Shown: positions 33,242-45,700 of the stretch, one piece after another
Layout of the letters: every line of letters begins with the position of its first letter
How positions within the stretch are numbered: position 1 is the stretch's first letter
Assembly: GCF_030272615.1 (NCBI RefSeq)
Contig: NC_081406.1
Coordinates: forward strand, 248,119,218 to 248,183,217
Reading direction: 5' to 3'
Source of the DNA: Cryptomeria japonica
Taxonomy: Eukaryota > Streptophyta > Pinopsida > Cupressales > Cupressaceae
Length of the DNA stretch: 64,000 nucleotides
Made by a program: the position numbers and the translations under genes
The notes under the pieces: model-generated
Seen by the model: only the letters and a program-made list of their open reading frames with translations
Databases searched by the model: none
Told to the model about the DNA's origin: nothing

Positions 33242-33597
33242 TTTTAACCTAATTGAATGTAAACAATTAAATTTAGTTAACAAATTAAAACAATTAGGTA
33301 TTTGATTTAAAAAAACCTAGTTTTCATATAAAAAACCATATTTTCAATGAGAAATCAAATAAACATTAACAAAAAATACAAAAAATGAATAAAAATGATT
33401 GAAAACAATAAAATTCTTACCTCTCAATCTATTTTTTAGCAATTTTTTGCCAAAACACCAAATATCGGGTGCACTAGATATCGGATTTGAGGAAATCGTG
33501 CGGCCCATGACTTAAAAATGACTCACAGACTGTCACTATCAAAATATAAAAGTCTCAGAAAATCAGATATCCGATTTCTATACTTAAATTATTTTTA

Positions 33598-33807
33598 AAT
33601 AACATATATAATATAATAATATATTATTATATTATTATATTATATAATATAATATTATATTATATTATATTATATATAATATTATATTATATTATATATA
33701 ATATAATATAATATAATATTGTATTATATAACACGTATTGTATTATATTATATATATTATAATATATAATATAATATAATATTATATATAATATTATATT
33801 ATATTAT
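33598..33807. repeat. AT microsatellite
   Basis: TATATTATAATA-type repeat, continued at 34096-34250 on the other side of the SINE that split it. Confidence 0.9.
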
Positions 33808-34095
33808 GTCCAAGGGGTTGAGCTTAACTGGTTAAAACATTGGGTTCTCATTGTGGAGACCCAAGTTCAACTCCCAATAGGGACATCTAAAGTGGAATTC
33901 TAAGCTATGACTGTTGGTCTTCCATAGGATGGGGAAGGTCTTGGGGTCAATCTAATCAAACACAATAGTAATAATAATAATAATAATAATAATTCAAAGA
34001 TATGTAATGGGGATGGGGCCCCCTACTGTGTCCCCACTAGTTCATAGCTCCAGTCAAAAGCTATTCAGGCTTCGGCCAATTACCTATCAAAAAAA
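33808..34095 (+). mobile_element. tRNA-derived SINE
   Basis: About 288 bp starting GTCCAAGGGGTTGAGC. Internal RNA polymerase III promoter: box A-like TGAGCTTAACTGG at 33819-33831 and box B-like AGTTCAACTCC at 33864-33874, with tRNA-like spacing. The body carries a (TAA)n stretch at ~33967-33992 and ends in A-rich CTATCAAAAAAA. It sits within the AT microsatellite, which hides the target duplication. It is not a functional tRNA: no complete cloverleaf, and box B is degenerate. Confidence 0.7.
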
Positions 34096-34250
34096 TATAT
34101 TATATTATATTATATTATATTATATTATATTATATTATATATAATATTGTGTTATATAATATATTATTATATTATAATATAATTTAATATAATAATATAT
34201 TATATAATACGTATTATATATTATGTAATATATAATATATTTTTTAAATT
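34096..34250. repeat. AT microsatellite, right part
   Basis: Continuation of the TATAT repeat after the SINE. Confidence 0.85.
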
Positions 34251-34385
34251 AAAATAACAAATAAAAATTGGATATCCGATTTGCATAGGTAATTACAAGG
34301 CCAAGGTGTACTCACACCCAGGCCAAGCAAAAAGTCAACACGGATTTTCGCATTTTTAGGCAAGTGAGGAAGGCTAATTTTTTCA

Positions 34386-34425
34386 CATCGCCACTTTTTG
34401 GGGCCCCTTGATCCTACACTAACCC
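34386..34425 (-). repeat. Right terminal inverted repeat
   Basis: Reverse complement GGGTTAGTGTAGGATCAAGG then GGCCCCAAAAAGTGGCGATG, matching 6406-6455. Confidence 0.7.
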
Positions 34426-35083
34426 TCTTCCTTTCAAAAATCAAGATGTCCGTGAGCTCTCTGAGAAGTTTCACATCCAACACCGCTTTTCCACTCCCTA
34501 TTACCCACAAGGCAATGGTCAGGCTGAAGCATCAAACAAGAACATATTAAGAATCCTTAAGAAGACAGTCAATGATGTCGTTCATGATTGGCACGTTCAA
34601 TTGAATCTAGCACTATGGGCATACCGAACTAGCATTCAAACCCCTACAGGGGCAACTCCCTACTCACTAGTCTATGGCACAGAAGCTATCTTACCTATTG
34701 AGGTTGAGATACCATCTCTATGGGTTTCCTTGCACAATCTCATAGATGATGAAGCATACATAGTATCTCTTCTCCAAGATTTAGAGCTACTTGATGAGAA
34801 GCGACAAGCTGCATACAATCACCTCAAGGCCTATCAGCAGTGTTTGAGCAGAAGCTATAATCATCAAGTTAGACCTCGCACATTCAAGGTAGGTGATCTT
34901 GTTCTACAAGAGAATCCTCGTAACCAACCAAACTGAGAACATCAGGGGAAGTTTGAATCAAATTGGCTGGGTCCATATGTTATCACTGTTGTATTTGGGT
35001 CCGGGGCATATCAGTTGGCTTCAGAAGGAGAACTGCTAGCAGATCTGATCAACAACATGCACCTTAAAAAGTTTTATACATAA
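34426..35083 (+). pseudogene. pol: Ty3/gypsy pol: integrase C-terminal part
   Basis: Resumes the integrase interrupted at 6405: after the duplicated TCTT the frame reads PFKNQDVRELSEKFHIQHRF, then STPYYPQGNGQAEASNKN with the catalytic Glu, LALWAYRT and TPYSLVYGTEAILPIEVEIP. The GKF..NWLGPYVI C-terminal segment follows. An in-frame TGA at 34934-34936 interrupts it; the natural TAA is at 35081-35083 after NMHLKKFY. No chromodomain. Together with 4536-6405 it represents one continuous integrase apart from the insertion. Confidence 0.9.
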
Positions 35084-37194
35084 GCTGTACAGAGCATCAA
35101 GCTCCCATGCATATCGGGAAAAACACCAAAAACATTCAGATAAATATCGTGAAGAAAATACAAAAAAATCAAAATAGTAAAGAAAAATCATGCATCCAAA
35201 TGGTGAACAACCACTCTGGTGGCACCTTGGGTAAGTGCGATCGTGAAAATGTGGCAAACAGGTGCCACTCGTAAAGGCTATGGCTCCATTGTCTTTCAGA
35301 CTTGTTGCGATCACACTCACTACATTCACTCATCCATCAGTCCAGAACCATGGCTTGTTATTGCTGTGCAATCAAGGATAGTACTTCATGCATCTTACAT
35401 CCTGCTTTTTCATAGTCATACCTAAACTGGTGGCAATGCCCTTAATCTAGTTGATGGAAGTGGATTCTACATTATTTTTTGATTCATTGAGTTCTTCATT
35501 CAAAACTATCTCACAAAATTCAAAAACATTGAAAAACTATCTCACAAAATCCAAAAACATCAGAAAACATCAAACAAACAAAAACATGGCAACACCTTGT
35601 ACATACGTTTTTCAAAGCATATACCAAACAAACATTGTGAAATAATCAACTGATGACCACTTATCACATCGACCAAACAATCAACATCGACACGCAAATT
35701 GTCTTAACAAGGATAAATCTTTCCTCACCAAAACAAAGACAAGATAACATTTTCTTTGACAAGGAAATTTTGTTTAAGCTATCAAGTACTTGGTCACTTT
35801 GTTAGTTATTTATTCATTTATATCAAGTTCCTATGCTACTTCGAGATATCCATAAGTGATTAGAGTGGCCAGGATGGTTCCTAAGCATTGTTTTTATGTC
35901 TTCTATGAATTATTCCAATGAAGTTTTGGGGCATGTACTAATGGTGTCTACGTGGGAAGTTCACTAAGCTACGTGATCTTATGCAAAATACAGTCATGGA
36001 TCACTACGGCTTGCTAACTACAATGTATAACTCGACCATATGAGCATGAACCATTATGGAGGGTCCATATTCTTTTTTCTTTATTTATGCTGCTTGCTTG
36101 CAGGTACAATGCTCCATCCTTGGTTCCTACTGCCTCATCCAAGATTTATACTACCATGCTCAATGATGAAAAATAAAGCACTATGGATCGTCATTCCATC
36201 TCATCTATATATATTGCATTCTATTGCATTCCATCCATCCATACATTCATAATAGATGCATATCATGCATACATAGTAATGACAATGGATACTCTCTTTT
36301 CCTCTTCTTCCATAGGAATGCGTCATAGGTCCTTCATTTCTTCTATCTAACATCGAACCCCACCCTCACCCTCCCCATCTTGGTAATCAACATCACATAC
36401 CCTACATCATCTCCCATCAACCCAATCAAGCCAATTACTTTGTCTACACAGGCACATCGACTCACACACACCTAGACTATCAATAGATACTTTGATCAAG
36501 TATCATCGGGTCTCAACAGGTAATTGATTATGGCAAACTTAGACTACAACAGACATTTATCATAATGACCTAGTCTCAACGAGGCTGCTATGATTCACCA
36601 CAACCATCCATCACACGCACACACTATCAATTGATCAACCAATCAAACATAATCATAACGGACAATTACATCAATTGTCTAAGTCTCAACGAGTATTTTG
36701 CTTCAAATACCTTGACTTATCGATCAATTAAATCAATTATCTAAGTCACCATCAGGTCACTTTGATTCACTTACTCAGACTTTATCTTGTCCAAGCGAAC
36801 AACTGACATCAACTGTCATGCTTTGACTTGATCGGGCCAATTAAACCGATTGCACTAGATTGCCCAACCAAATTTTGATCAATCATATAGAATCAATCAA
36901 AAGCACAACACCACATTTGCACCATATCTCTTGCATAACCTACGGGTACTCATTGGCTTGCCATTTCTCGGTATTCACTCTGTTTTCTTCCATTCTTTCG
37001 CCATTATTGCTAATTTCTTTTATTCTACCTCCCCTCCACTTCTCGTTCTTTTTTGAGAGATTGCCCAATTCTTCAAAAAAAATTGGCCCATCTCTCGAGG
37101 GGGCATACCACCCACTAAATTAACATTTATGGGGCGTATTTCTTCACACCTATTTTTCTTTCTTTGAAACGACGTGATAAAATCGCACCATCTC
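35084..37194 (+). other. 3' non-coding region of element D
   Basis: No coding homology. It contains the hairpin at 35220, repeated CAAAAACATCRGAAAACATC-like words (35510-35590), and repeated GTCTCAACGAG/GTCTCAACAGG phrases at 36500-36770. Its overall plan (hairpin motif, then long AT/CA-rich text, then AAAGAGGGGCAAA) parallels A/B. Confidence 0.6.
35220..35267 (+). promoter_or_regulatory. TGGCACCT/AGGTGCCA hairpin
   Basis: Perfect 8 bp stem (35220-35227 with 35260-35267). The loop contains TGGGTAAGTGCGATCGTGAA and TGGCAAAC. Nearly the same loop text occurs in A at 13871-13915 (TTGGGCAAGTACCATGATGA..TGGCAAACAGG). Conservation between an autonomous-type and a non-autonomous element suggests a functional RNA element (inference). 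Confidence 0.5.
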
Positions 37195-37207
37195 AAAGAG
37201 GGGCAAA
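37195..37207 (+). promoter_or_regulatory. Polypurine tract of D
   Basis: AAAGAGGGGCAAA abutting TGTAGTCCC, identical to the tracts of A and B. Confidence 0.85.
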
Positions 37208-37624
37208 TGTAGTCCCATAAATCTGTCCACTTAATTAAATGAATATTTAGTATTTATTTGATTATTTAACCATCAATCAATAATTAATTAAATTAATATT
37301 TAATTAATTCATCTTAACCCTCTTCTCCTATTAATTAAATAAATTATTCAATTTATTTAATTTAGTTCACTTAACCAAATTTAGACCATTAATTAAATAA
37401 ATAAATCATATTTGTTTAATTAAATCTTCTCTCACATTTAAATAAATTAATATTTATTTAAATCCCCCAAAATCCCACCTCTCACATTTAAATAAATTAA
37501 CATTTATTTAAAATCACCTTTATCCTCCACCCACTTGCATTTTCCTACAAATGCAAGTTGCACAACTATTTTAAATAAATAAATTATTTATTTAAAATCT
37601 TATTTATCCTCACCCACTTGAAAC

Positions 37625-37910
37625 CTTTAATGGTTTCCCTTAAAGTCTTCAAACTTAATGGCTTCCTTCTAGAGTCTTCTTAAGCCTTTAATGGTTTTCC
37701 CTTAAAGCCTTCAAACTTAATGGCTTCCTTCTAGAGTCTTCTCAAGCCTTTAATGGTTTCCCTTAAAGTCTCCAAACTTAATAGCTTCCTTCTAGAGTCT
37801 TCTCAAGCCTTTAATGGTTTCCCTTAAAGTCTTCAAACTTAACGACTTCCTTCTAGAGTATTCTCAAGCCTTTAATGGTTTCCCTCAAAGTCTTCAAGCA
37901 TTTAATGCTT
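37625..37910 (+). repeat. ~61 bp minisatellite in LTR U3
   Basis: Four full copies and a partial one of a unit containing CCTTTAATGGTTTCCCTTAA and GGCTTCCTTCTAGAGTCTTC. The LTR at 1-1690 has about two, so LTR length varies by array size. Confidence 0.85.
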
Positions 37911-38680
37911 TATCTTCCTTTTTCTCATGTAAATAAATTAAGATTATTTAAATAAAATCCAAAATTCACATTCACATTTAAATAAATTAATATTTATTTA
38001 AATATCTATCCAAATGCAAATTACACCATTTAATTGAAATAAATGATTTTATTTCAATTGAAAATCCCAAAATTCCTCCCACTTGCATTTTCCTACAAAA
38101 CCCACTTGCAATCCTAACCCCCTTCTAGATTCTTCTAACCCCTTCCTAATTAGCCTAATCCATCCCCTAAATATTGTCACATTCCTAAGAAACTTGGAGT
38201 CACTTCTTAAAGCCCTTAAAGTCTTTGAAAGACATTAAAGGCTTTATGTCTTCAAATGGTTAACCTCTAAAGTCTTCGAAATCGTTAAAGGCTCTTACAT
38301 AACCATTTATGGTTAACTCACCTTTTACCTTTGGTTAGAGACTTTCCTCTAACTTAACCATCCTTTTGACTCATGGGTCTCTTCAAATCATTTATTTCTT
38401 TGACTAAGGTAACCATTTAACCCTTGCACATTAACCCTTGCACATTCATTTATCTCTTGGATAAAAGGAATATCCATTAACCTAACCCTAACCCAACACC
38501 CTAGGGTAACCATCATGTCCCCTCAAGCATTTAATTCTCCTTATCTCTCCTCTCAAGCCTCCTCATGGTGACACTTGTCAACACGGGATTGGGTTGAAAG
38601 TCTCACATGGATTGAAGATATTTCAATCCTAACCTTTGTTAAGATTACTCAATCTTAACCCTTCATTTTCCAATTTCTTC

Positions 38681-38689
38681 TATAAATAG
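38681..38689 (+). promoter_or_regulatory. TATA box of LTR D
   Basis: TATAAATAG followed by AACCCTTCTCCTCAAGCAAA, the likely start of the transcript. Confidence 0.6.
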
Positions 38690-39097
38690 AACCCTTCTCC
38701 TCAAGCAAAGAAGGAAGCATTAGAGTATTGTTGTTATACTAGTATTAGCATAGAGATTTATCATAGCATCACTATCTACACTTGCATAGCATTTGTTTAT
38801 CACATCCAACCATCTTGAATCTCCATATGGCATCCATGGCTAGTGCTAAAAGCTGAGAGCTACACTCATTTGGGACTTGGAGAGGGGAGAAACAAGGGAG
38901 AAGCATCAAGAGGCATCTTGGAAGCATCTTAGGGAGGCTCTTCTCCTTTCTTTTGTTTTGTTAAACTTCTTTCATGCTTTTTTGAAATCTCTTTTGATAT
39001 GTTTGGAATGGTTTTTAGTTCTTTGTTTTGGTTTTATGGTCGAAACTAACTTATTAACATTTAACTTTTTTGTTGCCTTGTCCCCATTTTCATGACA

Positions 39098-41104
39098 TCA
39101 CTGACCTTCCCCAACATTTTTTTGAAAAAAAAATCCCAATTGCTTTTGTCTACACCGATGACCCTTTATCATCGTAACTTATGCTGATGCATTTTAATTT
39201 TTGCCAGTATCAATTAGGATAAGTCATACTGATAGACTCATCAGCTATCGTCAAGACAATATTTCTCCATTGTCGCTAGCGTGTGTTCTGTTGATGGACT
39301 TAAATGATGTATGCTATCCCGATCGCATGATTCTAATTGTCGGTGTTACCATCGAGTTGACTTTTGCTGATTAAAAAGGATTAATATCAGCACCATTAAT
39401 ATCAGTAAGCTTACAAAGGATTAAGCGCAATAGGTACTTCATTATCAAGAAGATAAAGATGAAATAGCTACAAGAATGCATGAAAAGACTTATCATAAGG
39501 AATCATAATAGTAAATTCCAAAAATGTCTTGCAGCCAGTACATAAAGAATTCATAAATAGTCATACAGATAGTCATACTATTGTTTAAAAATACTATCAA
39601 AGGAGGATATTATAAAGATAGAGACCTAGAACTCAATATGCAGTCATGGATAATAGTGTAGGGTTAGGTATAGTCCTAGACCTTGTTTAAAGGGAAACAT
39701 GTGATAGTGTACATGCCTAAGGAAAACTCTACAAAATAGTGAGAAGCAAGACTATCAAGAACAATATTTCAGTCTTAGGCATACATAGCTCAAGGAGATA
39801 ATGATTAACAAAGAAAGCACTTACAAAGATATATCTAGTCATAAAAGATAATCATCTGAGTTGGAGACAGGAAAATATTGTAGAACACAAAGTAGACAGT
39901 GCCATGATAAGGCGTACACTCCATTTTAAGGCCCCAAACTTAAGGGCAATACAAGGAGATTCGATCAATGCCAATTGTAGTCCATAAAAGCCTTGTTGCA
40001 AAGCAAATCAAAGACAAAGTACAATCATAGAGAGATAAGAAGATCAATTCTATCAAAGAAAAAAAAGAACTTAAAGGCATTCAAAGATGTAATAGTCATA
40101 AGGCATGCATAGAGGCTCAGTACAATGGTGATATAGTGTTGCAGACCAGTAATGAGGAGTGAAGAATAAGGATTGTGATAGAAATCATGTTCTAAATATA
40201 GAGGCACATGACAGTAAGTTTGAGATTAGACAATGCAAAATGGAGATATGATCACCTTCTAAGATAAATAAAAGTGTAGTCATGATAGTATTTTTTAGTA
40301 TATTGGACTACCATAAACATGCACATGGAAATAACTGAAGGGTGGGAGTTTCAGTTAAGTGAACTTCAAGTTAGAATGCAAGTTCTTGGTATCATTCATT
40401 AGTTCAGGCACTAGTTTTTAGAGAAAATGTGGATTTCTAAGTCCATCATCAGTTTGAGGCCTGAAAAGGTGGAGTTTTGAGGTCATTCCATGTATTGGAT
40501 CAAAGTTGTAAGGCCATTGTGCCATTTTTGGTCATTTCTAGGCCAACTAGGTCCTGAATACGTCAACACTGGTCAATGCCTCCATAGGTGACCAAAAGTG
40601 ATGAAATTAATATAATTCATGGGTTTATGTCATATTTAGCATGCTTGAGGAGTCCTAGGTTGATAGGAGATCATTTGGTTGAAAATTGCAAAAGTTGTCA
40701 AAATTGCTCAAAAGTTGAAAAATGAGCAACTTTGCAATTTTGTTGCAAAAAGCAGCATTTTGTTTCCCAAATAATCAACTATTTAGAAAGATGGTTAAAA
40801 TAGTTAGTGAGGGGCTGTAATGACTATATAAATCCTCTTTGGGTCGAAGGTGTAAGTTGGTTTGTCTCTAATTGTTGCCTCAGACTACTGCTCAGTCTAA
40901 TCCACAAAATGTTAATCCATTATTGCTAATATACTATTATTATTTCTAGTATATTTTTAATATTTTTAATATACTATTATTATTATTTTTAATATACAAA
41001 TGTGTATTCAATGTAAACCCATGTGAAAGGATAGTGCACATAGTCTGGTAGATGCGGGGAATGATGTTTCATGTGTTAATGCATTTAATGATGGTATGAT
41101 GAAA
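39098..41104. other. No gene; contains a dispersed repeat copy
   Basis: 39145-39375 is a diverged forward copy of the sequence found in reverse at 58755-58985 and 59227-59457 (landmarks GATGCATTTTAATTTTTGCC, AATATTTCTCCATTG). The remainder, 39400-41100, shows no coding homology and no long frames. Confidence 0.5.
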
Positions 41105-42786
41105 GAATAAGTATCCGGTCAACTACTAAGAGGGGGAGGGGGTGAATTAGTAGATAGAAAAAATAATACAAAATTCACAAAAATCAGAATCAATCTCTCA
41201 AAGTAAACTTAGAACTATCAATGCAATATCACTGTCAAGATAAAAACTCATAAGATAAACCGGTTGACTGTTACAACAAATTAATAGTAAACAACTTCAA
41301 ACTCATAAACATCTAAATGTTTTTTCATATGTCAATAGACTTCATTTCTCAATGCTTCTGGTTATCATAACTTATCAAAGTAGTTAAGTAAATCAACCAT
41401 AAGAACATAACCACAAAAACATTCACCACTTGACACAATATTTTGACATGGAAACCCAAATGGGAAAAACCATGGTGAGATGAGACTCACAAGTTAACTA
41501 TCTGAACTCTTCTAAAGTTCGCCCTGTTAGGAGCCTAGCCTTTTAAAGCTTTACAAAAGTTCTGTTAAGAACAGATCCTGTTAGGGACCACCCAGTTAAG
41601 GGATTGACTACAATGCCTTGTTAGAAGCAATAACCTGTAAGGAGTAACCTCGGTAGAGGATTTGAAAATCCAAGCTAATCGATCACCTTGTTAGAGGATT
41701 TGAATAGCACCAAGCTTGTTAGAGCTTACCCGGTTAGGGGATTTCAATTCTACTGTAACTTCTGGAAAACAACAAGAGTTTTCTGATCTATCTGAATAGC
41801 ACTACACTTGCTTGATCAAATCCTTTTCATGCTCCTATCTTCCTTACTCAAACTACAGATACATCATCCAGTTCAGCAACCACACACTCAACTAAACTTT
41901 GCCAACTCTTAAACTAAACAGCTCATCGACCTTATAAACAAATCAATTAGGTCAGTAACACAACAAAAACCTAATTCTCATAGAGATTACAACCAAGTCG
42001 GTTCTGTTTATGGTAAAAATGGAAACAACAATATTGAAAGACTAAATGAATTCAACCAGAAAACCCTAGCCTAACAAAATCAAAGATCCACCATAACATA
42101 TGAAGATTACCTAAGACAATGTAAATCAAATAAAATCACAAATATTATACCATCACATGTTCAATAGGGTTTGGATCTCCAATCTTCCTATCTCCATTGA
42201 TCTTGCTTGATATATTTGCTCTCAGATTTTATGTGTGCACAAGAGCTCAACAAAGAATGGAAATGTGGTTGCAAGTAGGCTTGATCGCATGTGAAAATTC
42301 AATAGTGTAGTTGGGGAGAATAGAATGAATAGGGCTGATAATGAAGGAAGCATCTCCTTATATAGAAGACACTATAAGAAATGGAGGGATAAGATTGAGA
42401 GGTGTAAAAGATAAATGGTCGGCTATGATTAGAGGGTAGGTAGAGAAATAATAAAATAATGAGAGGGTAGGTAGTGTAGGAGTTAAGAGATGAATGACAT
42501 GTGTCATAGGTAGAAAAGGCTAATGAATTAATTAAATAAATAAATATTTATTTAATTAATAGAAGAAGTAGGATCGATTAAATAAATAAAAGTATTTATT
42601 TAATTTAGGAAAAGGATTATTTAAATAAATAGAAGTATTTATTTAAATGAGAAATAGGGCTTGAAGAGGATAAATGAATTAATTAAATAAATAAAGATTT
42701 ATTTAATTAATAGAAGAATTAGGCTAAAATAATTAAATAAATAAAGATATTTATTTAATTAGACAGGACAATTTTAGGTGTCTACA
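41105..42786 (-). mobile_element. Copia-like solo LTR (reverse)
   Basis: Minus strand begins TGTAGACACCTAAAATTGTC at 42786, with a U3 of TTTATTTAATTAAATAAATA palindromes and a TATA box at 42364-42357. Near its far end it has GGTTTTTCCCATTTGGGTTT and TCAAAATATTGTG, then ACTAATTCACCCCCTCCCCC-TCTTAGTAGTTG. These phrases typify plant Ty1/copia LTRs just before their end. No primer-binding site or coding sequence follows, so it is a solo or truncated LTR. The left edge is approximate. Confidence 0.55.
42357..42364 (-). promoter_or_regulatory. TATA box of Copia-like LTR
   Basis: TATATAAG on the minus strand, downstream of the AT-palindrome U3. Confidence 0.5.
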
Positions 42787-45700
42787 GGTTCAAGTATGAC
42801 TGTTGGATTACATAACAATCTCTGCACATCAATCAAGAAAACCTTGATCGCTCCTTGATCATCACTTCATCGATCTAAGTAACTCATCACGCGCTTTGCA
42901 TTATATATAGTATACTTGCTCATTCCCTAGACAAAAATCGTTACATCAACTTGCCAAAATCACTTAAAATAGTCTTCATACAATAATCATACATTTTATA
43001 ATCATTGTCGTTCATCATCAGATCATAAACCAATATAACCAATTCACCAAACTTAATCGGTTAGGGTTTACAAAAAATAATAGGTAGGGTTTAACAGTTA
43101 CCAGTTCAACTCTCCAATATATAGCAATACCAGTTCACTTCACAAATTCTTCCTACCGGTTAAAGTTTCCTTCACTAGCTCATCCTACCAGTTATAGTTT
43201 CCTTAACTAGCTGATCCTACCGGTTACAAAACATCATTACAACAATATCAACAATACCATTATGGTTAATTGACATCAATGACAACATAACATATCATTA
43301 ATGCAATCTTCATGCAAAAGCCAACATTTAAAGCCTTTAATTCCGATGACCGATGTTAATGCATTTAAATCCTTGGGATTTTTAGCGGTCATTACTTTTG
43401 TTTTCTTGCTCAAAGCTGCAAGTGTAGGGTGGGTTTGGTCAGTGCATAATGGAAGAAAATTTCACATTCTTGACTAACAAGAAATTGGTGCCACTTTTGG
43501 GCAAGATAATAGATAGGAGGATGAAATGTCTTTTCCTTTTCAAAGATCATCACCTGTATGAAGCAGTTAAAATGCTTCTTGGGGAAGATTTTGTCCATGT
43601 GAGTCCTTGATATCGGACTAACATGGAAGTGTACTCTTTGATTGCTTCTTGGGGGTTGTAATTTGAGGAAGAGGTGGATAAGGTGAAGAGGGATCTGAGA
43701 ACTTTGATTGATTCAGACTACCTGCTGAATTTGGATGATATCTGTGAATGAGAAATTCTAGATGTGGGCATTAGGACCTTTGCAGGCTAGGATGTACCAG
43801 GTGTGCCATTACCTTTTATCCGATGGTAGGACGATGGATTGAAGGCTCATTGCAGGGACCTGGCTTGTTGTGGGTGGGAAGCATTTAAAACCTTTGCTAA
43901 TTTGATAAGGACAGAGGAGATTCTGTAGGCTTTGCACGAGGTGGCCAGAGTAGAGGTGGGTCATAAGTGGCAACCAAGGTAGAGGATGGCACAAGAAATG
44001 ATGTCCCTCTCTGACTTCAACAATGATCCAACATACAAGCCACTTATAGGTTAATTGTTGTTCTTGGTTTGGATTGTAATTTTTTTGGTCTAGCTCCTGC
44101 TTTGATAAAATGTTGTTTCATGTCTTTGATGTCGAGGACTTAGTCCCCAACTCTGTAAATTTGAGCTGGTGTCATGGACACTAATTTTGTATTGGTGGGT
44201 GTGTGGATATGGGGTTTTTTTTATATGCCATGGGGGTTTCTACATCTGGTTTGAATAGGCAATTTTGTAGAAGTATTTTTTGGGTGGTACGACTGACTGG
44301 TGGTTTTATGAAACCAATTTTCTCTGGTTCAAATATTACTCATTTTCTTATTAAATAATATAAATACCATTTATCGATCCAAATAAAAGCATATGTTATA
44401 CCGGAAAAGAACTTCTCCTACAATAGAAAGCTAATTAATAACAATATTGTAACAAATATGAGCTCAAAGATTTAAAACTTTGTCAAGATGGAAAGTTTGT
44501 TGAAAAGGCAGAAGGATAGGATATCTTCATTGTGTGAGGATGAAATGTTGTTGTTCTTCAAGATCAAGCAGAGCAGTACAAGTTTTTTTGATGCAGTTTA
44601 AACTTTTTGGATGATGTTTGTAGCTCTGCTATTATGACTAAAGCCCTAGGTGTAGTCGATAAATTACGGTTAGGCTTTGGAAGGTTTAAAAATTGGTTTT
44701 AAGGACTGATTTGTGGAATATTTTGAATATAATTTCTAAATGTGGGGAAAAATCACTTACAGTCATTGTCCCTTGGTTGATTTTCGCTTTCTGAGTGCCT
44801 TACCTTTCGCTCTGGCTTTCCTCCTGCGAAATGGTTCCTATAATTTGTCCTCAACTCAATGGCCTTGCAACACTCGTCCAGTGAAGTCTTGCAACTCTCC
44901 AATCAGAGGTTGTATGATGTGGTTCTCGGTGCAACTATTCAATTAGGGTCTCGGTGTAGTATGCTATGTCGTGCTCCTACGCGTGGATGGTCAAAATTTG
45001 AAATAAATAGTTTATATATATGCTATGTCAACATATAGTTTATATATAAAATATATATGTTATGTCAACATATAATTTATTTTATTTTCTACAAAATATA
45101 ATTTTTATATGGTGGCTTGCTGAGCTTATATAGTTGGCTTTCTCTTTCTTTATAATTATTGATAATTTATATTCTATGACATGATTAAATATTATGTACA
45201 TCCCTAGTGATTGTTAAAAAGTCTTATGATATGTGATGTTTAAGAATCAATGATTGAAATACTTATCCTTGTGTATAATGAGTTTTCTTCTATCCTATGA
45301 TTCATTGATTGTTTGTTTAAAACACTCATTACAACTAACATGGATATGAATTATGATGTGGCTATGGAAAGGGATTGTTAAATATGAAGGAATGGTTTAT
45401 GAAAGTACTCCTTAATCCAAATGAGTCATTTTTCTTGTCATGAAATATGTTAAGAGACTTTAAAAATATATTCAATCTAGTTAATATTGACACATCTAAA
45501 GCATGCCAAAGGAACTTCGAAGAAATGTTATGACATAAAGAAGATTATTGAACTGATGTCAAGTCTTGATCCATGAGGGTAGGAAAACACAAATGCATTG
45601 GTATAAAAGGTTCCATTCAACTTGAGAAGAATGGTTTATTTGATCATTGTTGTTGAAGTTCATTAATGAAAGACTTAAAGGATAAAACAGTTAAATATGC

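Larger units (their letters stand above)
6406..34425. mobile_element. DNA transposon with GGGT terminal inverted repeats, carrying nested insertions
   Basis: The 28,020 bp segment interrupts integrase exactly between two codons. Its ends are imperfect inverted repeats: left GGGTATGTGCAGGATCATGG, right (reverse complement) GGGTTAGTGTAGGATCAAGG. Both continue through CCAAAA and AGTGGCRATG after an 11 bp length difference. A 3-4 bp target duplication flanks it. Without the 19,984 bp A/B block it is ~8.0 kb: left arm, subterminal block, GA tract, satellite, CT tract, inverted subterminal block, ~4.3 kb right arm with an unidentified gene, AT-rich end. The superfamily is not assigned; short target duplication plus GGG termini excludes hAT and Mutator in their usual form. 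A related copy lies at 58.7-64 kb. Confidence 0.7.
4536..39097 (+). mobile_element. Degenerate Ty3/gypsy (Tat-like) element D, split by nested insertions
   Basis: Domain order is RT connection/RNase H, a second archaeal-type RNase H, then integrase, as in the Tat/Ogre lineage of plant Ty3/gypsy elements. The coding region is interrupted at 6405 and resumes at 34426. It is followed by ~2.1 kb of non-coding DNA, a polypurine tract and the 3' LTR. Gag, protease, the RT fingers/palm and the 5' LTR are absent; homology to RT starts abruptly at 4536, so the left end is truncated or lies outside the window. Several stops and frameshifts show it is dead. The right LTR end is approximate because no partner 5' LTR is available. 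Confidence 0.8.
37208..39097 (+). mobile_element. 3' LTR of element D
   Basis: Starts TGTAGTCCCATAAATCTGTC after the polypurine tract and is collinear with the reverse LTR at 1-1690. U3 carries AATTAAATAAATTATTCAAT-type palindromes, then a minisatellite, then a TATA box. The right end (…ATGACATCA) is a guess; homology to the other copy fades after ~38910. Confidence 0.75.

Noticed and set aside
33808-33880. Functional tRNA gene
   Set aside because: Box A and B are present but no full cloverleaf or acceptor stem; the body and A-rich tail fit a SINE.
38470-38515. Telomere-like CCTAACCCTAACCC
   Set aside because: Only two imperfect units inside an LTR; not an interstitial telomere array.
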